Source: Desulfobulbus sp.
GTDB taxonomy: Bacteria > Desulfobacterota > Desulfobulbia > Desulfobulbales > Desulfobulbaceae
DNA length: 6,175 nt
Reading direction: 5' to 3'
NCBI GenBank assembly: GCA_017998195.1
Contig: JAGODN010000159.1
Coordinates: 1-6,175, forward strand
Shown here one piece after another: positions 1-5,181 of the stretch; the first letter of the stretch is position 1, and each line of letters begins with the position of its first letter. Position numbers and translations under genes: made by a program. The notes below the pieces were generated by a model. It saw only the letters and a program-made list of their open reading frames with translations, searched no databases and had not been told where the DNA came from.

Positions 1-2
1 TC

Positions 3-320
3 CAGGAACGCAAGATCAGCCTGGTCAAGGAACGGGGCTCGCGGGTGCTGCTCATCAACTCGCCCCTGGGCGCGACCCTGTGCACCATCCTGCGCCAGTT
101 CGACCTGGCCTATGCCAACTTCAAGGGGCGGCTCGGCGAGATGGGTGGCATATCCTACGAGGAAGGCGAGGCCCTGATGGCCGAGGGACGCGAGATCGTC
201 ATGGCCTTCTCCGACTTCACCGACAAACTCTGCCACCGCATCCATTTCCGCTACTACACGCCCCGGGAGATCGAGGAGTATTTGCGGGTGGTGGAGGAAC
301 GGGAAACGGAATCCAAGTGA
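3..320 (+). CDS. C-terminal part of an unrecognised protein (5' end outside window)
   Basis: The frame is open from the left edge to a TGA at 318-320 and gives about 105 residues. A GTG at 45 could be read as a start, but the frame continues upstream with protein-like sequence (QERKISLVKERGSR), so the gene is more likely cut by the window edge. The visible part is hydrophilic and probably largely helical, with many Glu and Arg residues, no signal peptide and no membrane segment. It runs SPLGATLCTILRQFD, then GEMGGISYEEGEAL, and ends in FRYYTPREIEEYL and a charged tail. I do not recognise the family. A loose resemblance to the PFL_4669-type proteins of integrating conjugative elements (SP-[IL]-G near an FD/YD, ending in a YRY-T-REDI-like stretch) is remembered, not demonstrated. 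It would fit the neighbouring integrase. Base composition is GC-rich, unlike the integrase. Confidence 0.55.
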   Translation, partial: QERKISLVKERGSRVLLINSPLGATLCTILRQFDLAYANFKGRLGEMGGISYEEGEALMAEGREIVMAFSDFTDKLCHRIHFRYYTPREIEEYLRVVEERETESK

Positions 321-515
321 AAACGTGGTGCTGGAAAGCCTGCCTGTGGTTCCGGACGGCTCTTCGCATCGCCCGAACAGAAATGGAGCACCATAGCGTC
401 CTCAAGAGAAGGGCTTGCGGTCCCTCTACTGAAGACAAGGCGGCGGTATGAACAAACGAGTTCGCCCAACAGGAAGCCAAGGAGAAAAAACACAACTACA
501 TGGCCTGTGCGCCAG

Positions 516-1568
516 TCATTCCAATCCAAGCGTGTTGATTCTATCCACCGCTTTCAGTTTGTGCTCATCAATAAGGTGGGTGTAGCGCAGAACCATCTGC
601 AATGTGCTGTGTCCAAGAATAGCTGCTAACGTTCGAATATCCGTCCCTGCCATCAGCATATGGCTTGCTGCCGTATGCCTGAGATCATGCATGTGTACGG
701 ATGGCAATCCAGCACGATCGCGAGCTTTATCAAAAGAGGATCTGAACCTTGAGGATGGAATATTTATTGAATGCTCACTTTTTCCTTCATTCTTTAAAAA
801 GACGAAATCACTTCCCATAGTTGATCTTCTCAATTCTTCAAGAAGAGTAACAACGGTGGTGGTTAACGGGACAGTTCTTGGCTCATTTTTGGTGACATTC
901 AGGGTCAGAGATCTCCTTTCGAAATCAATCTGGCTCCACCGTAATCCTGCAGCCTCACTTGGACGCATAGCAGTATGCAAAAGAACGAGAACGTAAGGAT
1001 ACAACATCTTGTTTCGACTCACCCTGCATTCTTTCAATAATCGCACAGCCTCATCTTCTTTGAGGAAAATAATTCTCCCCTTGGGAACCTTCGGTCGTTC
1101 AATAGATTTCACCGGATTGTCAACCGGAAGTTCCCATTCTTTGCATGCCTTGGCGAACAAATGAGAGAGCAATGCGAGTTCCAAGCGAACAGCATAGGCC
1201 GATACGGTCTTTAACCGTTGATCCCGATATTTTGCGACGACAGAGGGGGTAACATCCGGCAAAAATGTATCCTTCCCAAGATGTTGTTTGAGAATTTTGA
1301 TAATTCTTCGTTCTCGCTCCTGCGTTGTTTTGGATTTTTGCGGGGTGACCGTTTCGAGATAGCGATCCAGTGTTTCCTCGAGGGTGCGATGCGCCCGGCG
1401 TGGATCTTTGAAACGATGACTCTTGATCTCCGCTTCCAGTTCAGCCGCCCAGGCTCGCGCCTCCCCTTTTGTGTCGAAGGTTCTGCTTACCGACTCGTAT
1501 CCTCTTGCTCGGACGGTAGCCGTGTACGTTGTTTTCTTTTTCCCCTTTCTCGCAAGGATTCTGGCCAT
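516..1568 (-). CDS. Site-specific tyrosine recombinase / phage-type integrase
   Basis: The 350-residue protein is full length for the family. The N-terminal part (about residues 1-60) is basic and rich in beta-strand-like sequence (TYTATVRARGYES, then TFDTKGEARAWAAE), as in the arm-binding domain of island integrases. A SAM-like core-binding region spans about 62-160 and the catalytic domain about 165-345. All catalytic residues are visible: Arg202 in TAMRPSEA, Lys227 in VTKNEPRTVPL, His294 and Arg297 in HDLRH, His320 in LGHS and the nucleophile Tyr329 in RYTHL. It should cut and rejoin DNA at the adjacent tRNA-Leu att site. I chose the ATG at 1568 because the frame upstream of it to a TTG at 1676 would begin inside the tRNA terminator hairpin region and encodes unlikely N-terminal sequence. 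The ribosome-binding site is weak (TTGGGTG). The gene is more AT-rich than its neighbours. It appears intact. Confidence 0.95.
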   Translation of the reverse strand: MARILARKGKKKTTYTATVRARGYESVSRTFDTKGEARAWAAELEAEIKSHRFKDPRRAHRTLEETLDRYLETVTPQKSKTTQERERRIIKILKQHLGKDTFLPDVTPSVVAKYRDQRLKTVSAYAVRLELALLSHLFAKACKEWELPVDNPVKSIERPKVPKGRIIFLKEDEAVRLLKECRVSRNKMLYPYVLVLLHTAMRPSEAAGLRWSQIDFERRSLTLNVTKNEPRTVPLTTTVVTLLEELRRSTMGSDFVFLKNEGKSEHSINIPSSRFRSSFDKARDRAGLPSVHMHDLRHTAASHMLMAGTDIRTLAAILGHSTLQMVLRYTHLIDEHKLKAVDRINTLGLE

Positions 1569-1581
1569 TTTAGCACCCAAT

Positions 1582-1603
1582 TTTTGTTCCACTTTTGTTC
1601 CAC
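1582..1603. repeat. Tandem 11-bp direct repeat upstream of the integrase start
   Basis: TTTTGTTCCAC occurs twice without a gap at 1582-1592 and 1593-1603. On the integrase strand this reads GTGGAACAAAA twice, ending about 14 bases before the chosen ATG. An 11-bp period places both copies on the same face of the helix. It lies in the integrase leader/promoter zone, so it could be an operator or an arm-type recombinase site. This role is inferred from position only. Confidence 0.55.
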
Positions 1604-1610
1604 TTTCTCT

Positions 1611-1677
1611 CGCAAAATACAGCAAAAGATAGCAAAGGGAAGCAAAATCTCCGACCGAACCGGGACTGAGCAGCAAA
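1611..1677. repeat. Helically phased AGCAAA-type repeats between integrase and tRNA
   Basis: The plus strand has CGCAAAA at 1611, AGCAAAA at 1621, AGCAAAG at 1631 and AGCAAAA at 1641, at exact 10-base intervals. A further AGCAAAG at 1672 is about three turns further on. On the integrase strand the motif is TTTTGCT/CTTTGCT. Identical spacing close to one helical turn is typical of cooperative binding of small winged-helix excisionases or of integrase arm sites, and of A-tract-like bending. The position between int and the attachment tRNA fits such a role. The protein that binds is not known from the sequence. Confidence 0.5.
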
Positions 1678-1678
1678 G

Positions 1679-1721
1679 AAAAAAGGGCTAATATCTCTTA
1701 TATTTCGAGATATTAGCCCTT
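1679..1721 (-). terminator. Rho-independent terminator of the tRNA-Leu gene
   Basis: A perfect 15-bp inverted repeat (AAGGGCTAATATCTC at 1683-1697 and its complement at 1707-1721) encloses a 9-base loop. On the minus strand it is followed by a run of six T (1679-1684, overlapping the stem base), so it should end transcription coming out of the tRNA gene, whose 3' end is 8 bases upstream. It also insulates the integrase from tRNA readthrough. On the plus strand the stem is followed by TGTTTTCGTT, so weak bidirectional action is possible. Confidence 0.85.
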
Positions 1722-1729
1722 GTTTTCGT

Positions 1730-1815
1730 TGGTACCCGGAACGAGGATCGAACTCGTACAGCCAAAGGCCGAGGGATTTTAAGTCCCTTGCGTCTACCAG
1801 TTCCGCCATCCGGGC
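1730..1815 (-). tRNA. tRNA-Leu (anticodon UAA)
   Basis: The 86-nt minus-strand sequence folds as a class II tRNA. The acceptor strand GCCCGGA pairs with the 3' TCCGGGT, followed by ACCA with an encoded CCA. The D arm contains GGCGGAACTGGTAGACGC. The anticodon stem AGGGA/TCCCT encloses the loop CTTAAAA with anticodon TAA. A long variable arm (CGGCCTTTGGCTG) and the T-arm loop TTCGATC follow. The sequence closely resembles the enterobacterial tRNA-Leu(UAA), which decodes UUA/UUG. It is intact, so if the integrase element used this gene, the inserted att sequence restored the 3' end. It is flanked by its own promoter and terminator and is probably transcribed alone. Confidence 0.97.
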
Positions 1816-1826
1816 AGGATGGCGTT

Positions 1827-1855
1827 TTTATACCCGCCGGCCCGGTCTTTGTCAA
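1827..1855 (-). promoter_or_regulatory. Sigma70-type promoter of tRNA-Leu
   Basis: On the minus strand a perfect -35 box TTGACA (1855-1850) is separated by exactly 17 bases from a -10 box TATAAA (1832-1827). Transcription would start near 1820, about five bases before the mature tRNA 5' end at 1815. The spacer is very GC-rich. Confidence 0.85.
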
Positions 1856-1921
1856 ACGGCAAATTCGGCAAACCCTTTGAAGTTACAGCATTTATATCAG
1901 TGGCGAGGGAAGCCGGCAATG

Positions 1922-1930
1922 TGCTACACT
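1922..1930 (+). promoter_or_regulatory. Possible extended -10 promoter of the potassium channel gene
   Basis: TGCTACACT has the TGn extension and a -10-like TACACT (1925-1930), about 47 bases before the channel start. No good -35 box lies 16-18 bases upstream, which is usual for extended -10 promoters but leaves the call weak. It lies in the 161-bp region divergent from the tRNA promoter. Confidence 0.4.
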
Positions 1931-1976
1931 GGCCGCGTCCGCACGAGCCCGCCGCTTCGCTCTCCCCAGGAGAAAA

Positions 1977-2963
1977 ATGCGCAAAATCATCATTATCGGC
2001 GTCATCTTCGTCGTCCTGCTGCTCATCGGCACCTTCGGCTACATGGTGTTCGAGAACACCGGCTTCTGGATGGGACTGTACCTGACCATCATCACCGTGT
2101 TCACCGTGGGCTACGGCGACATCGTGCCGGTGCACGATTCCGGTCGGATTTTCACCGTCTTCCTGGTCATCACCAGCGTCAGCTTCGTCTTTTACGTGTT
2201 CAGCAAGATCACCGAGACCATGATCGAGGGCGAGTTGCGCGGTCTCTACAAGAGGAGAAAAATGCATCGACAGATCAGCCGACTGAAAGAGCACTACATC
2301 ATCTGCGGGTTCGGCCGGATCGGCAAGGAGATCTGCAGGATCCTGCAGGAGTACAAGCGGCCCTTCGTGGTCATCGAGAAGGACCCGGTGGAAATCAAAA
2401 ACCTGGAGGAGTTGCAGTACCTGCACCTCCAGGGGGATGCGTCCGACGACGAGGTGCTGCTCGGCGCCGGCATCGGGCAGGCCCGCGGGCTGGTATCGGT
2501 GGTCGCCTCGGACGCGGACAACCTCTACATCACCCTCACCGCCCGCGGCCTCAGCCCGCAGATGTTCATCATGGCGCGATCCAGCGGCACCGCGGGGGCC
2601 CAGATCAAGCTCAAGCGGGCCGGCGCCACCCGGGTGATCTCGCCCTACTCCATCGGCGCCCGGCGCATGGCCCACCTGATCGTGCGGCCCACGGTCACCG
2701 ACTTCATCGACCTGACCATGCGCGCCGGCGAACTCGACCTGATCATGGAGGAACTGCTCGTCAGCCCGGATTCCCGCCTGGTGGACAAGAACCTGATCGA
2801 TTCCGAGATCCGCAAGAAGTACGACGTGATCGTGGTGGCGATCAAGCGCCAGGACGGCTCCATGCTGTTCAACCCCCGGCCGGACACCATCATCCTGGCC
2901 GGCGACATCCTCATCGTGCTCGGCGCCAGCGAGCACATCGCCGGGCTCGGCCGGGAGATGTAA
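1977..2963 (+). CDS. Two-helix potassium channel with C-terminal RCK (TrkA-N/TrkA-C) domains, MthK-like
   Basis: The 328-residue inner-membrane protein has TM1 at about residues 3-24, a pore helix and the potassium selectivity filter TVGYGD at 43-48, and TM2 at about 58-80. A basic linker (YKRRKMHRQ, 91-99) leads to a Rossmann-type RCK N-domain with GFGRIG at 111-116, the acidic residue at the end of strand 2 (VVIEKD, Glu134) and GDAS at 153-156. A TrkA-C-like domain follows at about 245-328. This architecture forms tetrameric potassium channels gated by a ring of eight RCK domains binding ions or nucleotides. The start is set by AGGAG at 1968-1972, four bases before the ATG. TM2 has no glycine between Gly56 and Gly85, so the hinge glycine of MthK seems absent. 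The gene stands alone, divergent from the tRNA and convergent with pdxJ. The ligand cannot be read from sequence, and similarity to E. coli Kch is only architectural. Confidence 0.93.
   Translation: MRKIIIIGVIFVVLLLIGTFGYMVFENTGFWMGLYLTIITVFTVGYGDIVPVHDSGRIFTVFLVITSVSFVFYVFSKITETMIEGELRGLYKRRKMHRQISRLKEHYIICGFGRIGKEICRILQEYKRPFVVIEKDPVEIKNLEELQYLHLQGDASDDEVLLGAGIGQARGLVSVVASDADNLYITLTARGLSPQMFIMARSSGTAGAQIKLKRAGATRVISPYSIGARRMAHLIVRPTVTDFIDLTMRAGELDLIMEELLVSPDSRLVDKNLIDSEIRKKYDVIVVAIKRQDGSMLFNPRPDTIILAGDILIVLGASEHIAGLGREM
2253..2264 (+). promoter_or_regulatory. Internal ribosome-binding site and in-frame ATG for a soluble RCK-only product
   Basis: AGGAG at 2253-2257 stands four bases before an in-frame ATG at 2262-2264, which is Met96 of the channel, just after TM2. 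The 13 bases AGGAGAAAAATGC (2253-2265) are identical to those at the true gene start (1968-1980). Initiation here would give a 233-residue protein (2262-2963) with only the RCK domains. The archaeal channel MthK is known to make its extra RCK subunits from an internal start (Met107) at the equivalent place. Use of this site here is inferred. Confidence 0.65.
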
Positions 2964-2973
2964 CCCCCGGCCG
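2948..2973. other. GC-rich hairpin at the convergent 3' ends of the channel gene and pdxJ
   Basis: CGGCCGGG (2948-2955) and CCCGGCCG (2966-2973) form a perfect 8-bp stem with a 10-base loop that contains the channel stop codon. No T-run follows on either strand, so it is not a standard rho-independent terminator. It could pause polymerase or protect mRNA 3' ends of the converging transcripts. In such GC-rich DNA it may also be chance. Confidence 0.3.
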
Positions 2974-2991
2974 GACCCGCGCACCACCCGT

Positions 2992-3711
2992 TTACATCCC
3001 GCGCACCACCGCCAGCATCTCGCGCACCGCCCGGTCCAAACCGACGAGCACGGCCCGGCTGATCACCGCATGGCCGATGCTCAACTCCTCGATGGCCGGC
3101 AGGTCGGCGATCGGGCCGACGTTGCGGTAGTCCAGGCCGTGGCCGGCGTTCACCCGCAACCCCGCCTCCTGCGCCAGTTCCGCCGACTGCTCGATCAGGC
3201 GGAACTGCTCGTCCACCTCCACCTCGGTGCGCGCCTCGCAGTAGCGGCCGGTGTGCAGTTCGACAAAGGCCGCGCCCGCGTCCAGGGCCGCCTGGATCTG
3301 GGTGGCGTCCGGGTCGATGAACACCGACACCGGGATACCCGCCTTGCGCAGTTTGCTGATCGCCTTGGTCACCTTCTTGGCGTTCTCCACCACGTCCAGG
3401 CCGCCCTCGGTGGTCAGCTCCTTGCGCTTCTCCGGCACCAGGGTGACCAGGTCCGGGACGATCTCCACGGCAATATCGACGATCTCCGGCGTCACCGCCA
3501 TCTCCAGGTTGAGCTTGGTTTTGACCGTCTGCCGCAGCAGGCGCACGTCCCGGTCCTGGATGTGGCGCCGGTCCTCGCGCAGGTGGACGACGATGCCGTC
3601 GGCGCCGGCCAGTTCGCAGATGCCGGCCGCCTGCACCGGGTCCGGCTCGACCCCGCCGCGCGCCTGGCGGATGGTGGCCACATGGTCGACATTGATGGAC
3701 AGGTAGGGCAT
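2992..3711 (-). CDS. pdxJ: Pyridoxine 5'-phosphate synthase
   Basis: PdxJ condenses 1-deoxy-D-xylulose 5-phosphate with 3-amino-2-oxopropyl phosphate to give pyridoxine 5'-phosphate, the last ring-forming step of DXP-dependent vitamin B6 synthesis, in the cytoplasm. From the ATG at 3711 the protein has 239 residues, close to the E. coli length of 243. It matches end to end: NVDHVATIRQARGG (7-20), DPVQAA (24-29), VHLREDRRHI (42-51), LNLEMAVT (67-74), LVPEKR (91-96), TTEGGLDV (100-107) and VNAGHGL (187-193). Catalytic residues correspond to His43, Glu70 and His191. The start is fixed by homology and by AAGGAG seven bases upstream. The frame is open upstream into ybeY, so the protein may be made alone, as a YbeY-PdxJ fusion, or both. 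In enterobacteria pdxJ sits with recO and acpS, so this place after ybeY is unusual to me. It is the last gene of the group and converges on the channel gene. Confidence 0.95.
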   Translation of the reverse strand: MPYLSINVDHVATIRQARGGVEPDPVQAAGICELAGADGIVVHLREDRRHIQDRDVRLLRQTVKTKLNLEMAVTPEIVDIAVEIVPDLVTLVPEKRKELTTEGGLDVVENAKKVTKAISKLRKAGIPVSVFIDPDATQIQAALDAGAAFVELHTGRYCEARTEVEVDEQFRLIEQSAELAQEAGLRVNAGHGLDYRNVGPIADLPAIEELSIGHAVISRAVLVGLDRAVREMLAVVRGM

Positions 3712-4167
3712 GTTCGTTCTCCTTGAAGTGTAGAGCCGCTCTTCGAGCTGCTGTTCGAAATCCCACATGTGCAGCGCCTCGTCCTCGGAGCGCTCGTGGT
3801 CGTAGCCGATCAGGTGCAGGAGGCCGTGGATGACCAGCCGGGTGATCCGGTGGTGCAGGCTGACGCCCTCGGCCGCGGCCTCACGCCGGGCCGTGTCCAC
3901 CGAGACGAGGATGTCGCCCAGTTCGGCCTCGGGCAGCACGGCGCCGGCCTCGCGTTCCACCGGAAAGGCGAGCACGTTGGTCGGTCCCTTTTTCCGGCGG
4001 TACTGCTCGTTGTAGGCGGCCATCTCGGCATCGTCCAGGAGGACCACGCTCACCTCGGCCCGGGCCAGGTCGAGCAGCTGGAGCAGGCGGGCGCCGTGGC
4101 GCCGGAGCACCTCCAGGTTGAGGTGATGGGCGGCAACGGCAGGGCTCGGGCGCAGGTGCAGGGCCAT
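2992..4167 (-). CDS. ybeY: Endoribonuclease YbeY, reading on in frame into PdxJ without a stop codon
   Basis: The first about 150 residues are YbeY, the zinc-dependent endoribonuclease of 16S rRNA 3' maturation and ribosome quality control. PTNVLAF (about 62-68) and LGDILVS (83-89) are family motifs, and HGLLHLIGYDH (114-124) carries the three zinc ligands His114, His118 and His124. The YbeY part (4167-3712, 152 codons) matches the usual length of about 155. A strong AAGGAGG (4175-4181) lies seven bases before the ATG at 4167 but only one base before the ATG at 4173, so I prefer 4167. The 4173 start would overlap the ybeZ stop by four bases (ATGA). After EERLYTSRRTN the frame enters PdxJ at residue 153 with no stop, giving a 391-residue ORF. 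This is either a bifunctional fusion, readthrough from loss of the ybeY stop, or an error; TAC and TCA in the linker are one base from a stop. The ybeZ-ybeY order is typical. Confidence 0.88.
   Translation of the reverse strand: MALHLRPSPAVAAHHLNLEVLRRHGARLLQLLDLARAEVSVVLLDDAEMAAYNEQYRRKKGPTNVLAFPVEREAGAVLPEAELGDILVSVDTARREAAAEGVSLHHRITRLVIHGLLHLIGYDHERSEDEALHMWDFEQQLEERLYTSRRTNMPYLSINVDHVATIRQARGGVEPDPVQAAGICELAGADGIVVHLREDRRHIQDRDVRLLRQTVKTKLNLEMAVTPEIVDIAVEIVPDLVTLVPEKRKELTTEGGLDVVENAKKVTKAISKLRKAGIPVSVFIDPDATQIQAALDAGAAFVELHTGRYCEARTEVEVDEQFRLIEQSAELAQEAGLRVNAGHGLDYRNVGPIADLPAIEELSIGHAVISRAVLVGLDRAVREMLAVVRGM
3719..3724 (-). promoter_or_regulatory. Ribosome-binding site of pdxJ inside the ybeY frame
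   Basis: On the minus strand AAGGAG stands seven bases before the pdxJ ATG (3711-3709), an optimal position. It lies within codons of the YbeY-PdxJ linker. Its preservation argues that pdxJ is, or recently was, translated separately. Confidence 0.75.
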
Positions 4168-4169
4168 GC

Positions 4170-5180
4170 TCATTCCTCCTTGCCGGCCGGGGCCGGGGTG
4201 CGCCGGCTGCCGGACTGCTGCTCGTAGGCGTGGATGATTTCCTGCACGAGCGGGTGGCGGACCACGTCAGCCTTGGAGAAATGCCGGAAGGCGATGCCCT
4301 TGATGCCCGTGAGGATGCGCTCGGCCTGGATGAGGCCGGACTTCTGCGTGCCGGGCAGGTCGATCTGGGTGACGTCGCCGGTGATCACCGCGCGCGAGTC
4401 GAAGCCGATGCGGGTGAGGAACATCTTCATCTGCTCGCGGGTGGTATTCTGGGCCTCGTCGAGGATGATAAAGGCGTTGTTCAGGGTGCGGCCGCGCATG
4501 AAGGCCAGCGGCGCCACCTCGATCACCGCCCGCTCGGCCAGCTCCGCCGCCCGCTCCTGGCCCATCATGTCGTTGAGGGCGTCGGTGAGCGGCCGCAGGT
4601 AGGGGTCCACCTTCTGGGCCATGTCGCCGGGCAGGAAGCCGAGCTTTTCGCCCGCCTCCACCGCCGGCCGGGTGAGGATGATGCGCGCCACCTGCTCCCT
4701 GGCCAGGGCCGACACCGCCATGGCCACGGCCAGGTAGGTCTTGCCGGTGCCGGCCGGGCCGATGCCGAAGACGATGTCGTTTTCGCGGATCGCCTCGATG
4801 TAGAGCTTCTGGTTGATGGACTTGGGCGAGATCACCCGCTTGCGTGCGGTGATGCAGACCTTGTCGAGGAAGATCTCCTCGAGCCGCGCCTTGGGCGAGG
4901 ACTCGAGGATTTTCACACCGAAGGCGATGTCCTGGCTGAACACCGGGTAGCCTTTGAGGATCAGGCCGTACATCTGCTCGAGCGTGGCCGCGGCCAACTC
5001 CACCGCGTGCGCCCGGCCGCTGATCTGCAGGCTGTTGCCGCGGGCGTTGATGGCCACGCCGGTGGCCTGCTCCACGGTCTGCAGGTTGCGGTTGAGGTCG
5101 CCGAACAGCTGCTGGGCGGCGCGGTTGTCGGCGAACTCGAGTTCGCGCTCGACCTGGGCGTTGAGGGCGGCGGGCTTCAA
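4170..5180 (-). CDS. ybeZ: PhoH-like ATPase YbeZ
   Basis: The 336-residue cytoplasmic protein matches the PhoH/YbeZ family (E. coli YbeZ about 346). An N-terminal KH-like region spans about 12-75 (LEFADNRAAQQLFGDLNRNL to GVAINARGNSLQISGR). The P-loop ATPase domain has Walker A GPAGTGKT at 141-148, LTRPAVEAGEKLGFLPGD at 169-186 and Walker B FIILDEAQNT at 237-246, followed by VITGDVTQIDLPG. The family is a predicted NTPase linked to RNA metabolism and works with YbeY. The gene is directly followed by ybeY. The start is a TTG at 5180, one base after the stop of the upstream Dsb-like gene (TGATTTG), with no clear Shine-Dalgarno and no suitable alternative in the N-terminal coding part. Translation is therefore probably coupled to the upstream gene. 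The N-terminus starting with KPAALNAQVERELEF is slightly different from E. coli but family-like. Confidence 0.95.
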   Translation of the reverse strand: MKPAALNAQVERELEFADNRAAQQLFGDLNRNLQTVEQATGVAINARGNSLQISGRAHAVELAAATLEQMYGLILKGYPVFSQDIAFGVKILESSPKARLEEIFLDKVCITARKRVISPKSINQKLYIEAIRENDIVFGIGPAGTGKTYLAVAMAVSALAREQVARIILTRPAVEAGEKLGFLPGDMAQKVDPYLRPLTDALNDMMGQERAAELAERAVIEVAPLAFMRGRTLNNAFIILDEAQNTTREQMKMFLTRIGFDSRAVITGDVTQIDLPGTQKSGLIQAERILTGIKGIAFRHFSKADVVRHPLVQEIIHAYEQQSGSRRTPAPAGKEE

Positions 5181-5181
5181 A

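Larger units (their letters stand above)
1..1729. mobile_element. Right end of a putative tRNA-Leu-integrated island (left end not visible)
   Basis: A tyrosine-recombinase gene lies 161 bp from the 3' end of a tRNA-Leu gene and reads away from it, the usual arrangement for genomic islands and integrative elements inserted at tRNA 3' ends. The integrase segment (about 530-1720) is visibly more AT-rich than the genes to the right, which supports transfer. Repeated short motifs sit between integrase and tRNA where recombinase and excisionase arm sites are expected. The left limit given is only the window edge. I found no second copy of the tRNA 3' end, so the extent is inferred, and the left gene (3-320) could be island cargo or chromosome. 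Confidence 0.5.

Noticed and set aside
321..515. Search for a second tRNA-Leu 3'-end copy (att site) left of the integrase
   Set aside because: Only a trivial similarity (GGTTCCGGAC near 350) was seen, with no alignable repeat of the tRNA end.
470..515. Possible integrase terminator with a T-run (minus strand, about 484-490)
   Set aside because: Only a 4-bp stem precedes the T-run; too weak to call.
449..535. Short coding-like stretch EFAQQEAKEKKHNYMACAP ending at a TGA
   Set aside because: Only about 28 codons between stops and no start with suitable spacing; possibly a gene remnant but not supportable.
448..582. Small plus-strand ORF starting MNKRVRPTGSQG
   Set aside because: No ribosome-binding site, and more than half overlaps the integrase 3' end antisense; no independent support.
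1569..1676. Longer integrase start at TTG 1676
   Set aside because: It would begin against the tRNA terminator and add 36 residues unlike integrase N-termini; the ATG at 1568 gives a normal family start.
1794..2987. 397-codon minus-strand ORF opposite the potassium channel
   Set aside because: It is antisense to a clear channel gene, rich in Asp/His/Gly without domain sense, and arises from high GC codon bias. It also runs into the tRNA.
1877..3130. 417-codon plus-strand ORF overlapping the channel in another frame
   Set aside because: His/Arg/Pro-rich low-complexity translation with no motifs; a shadow of the channel gene and pdxJ.
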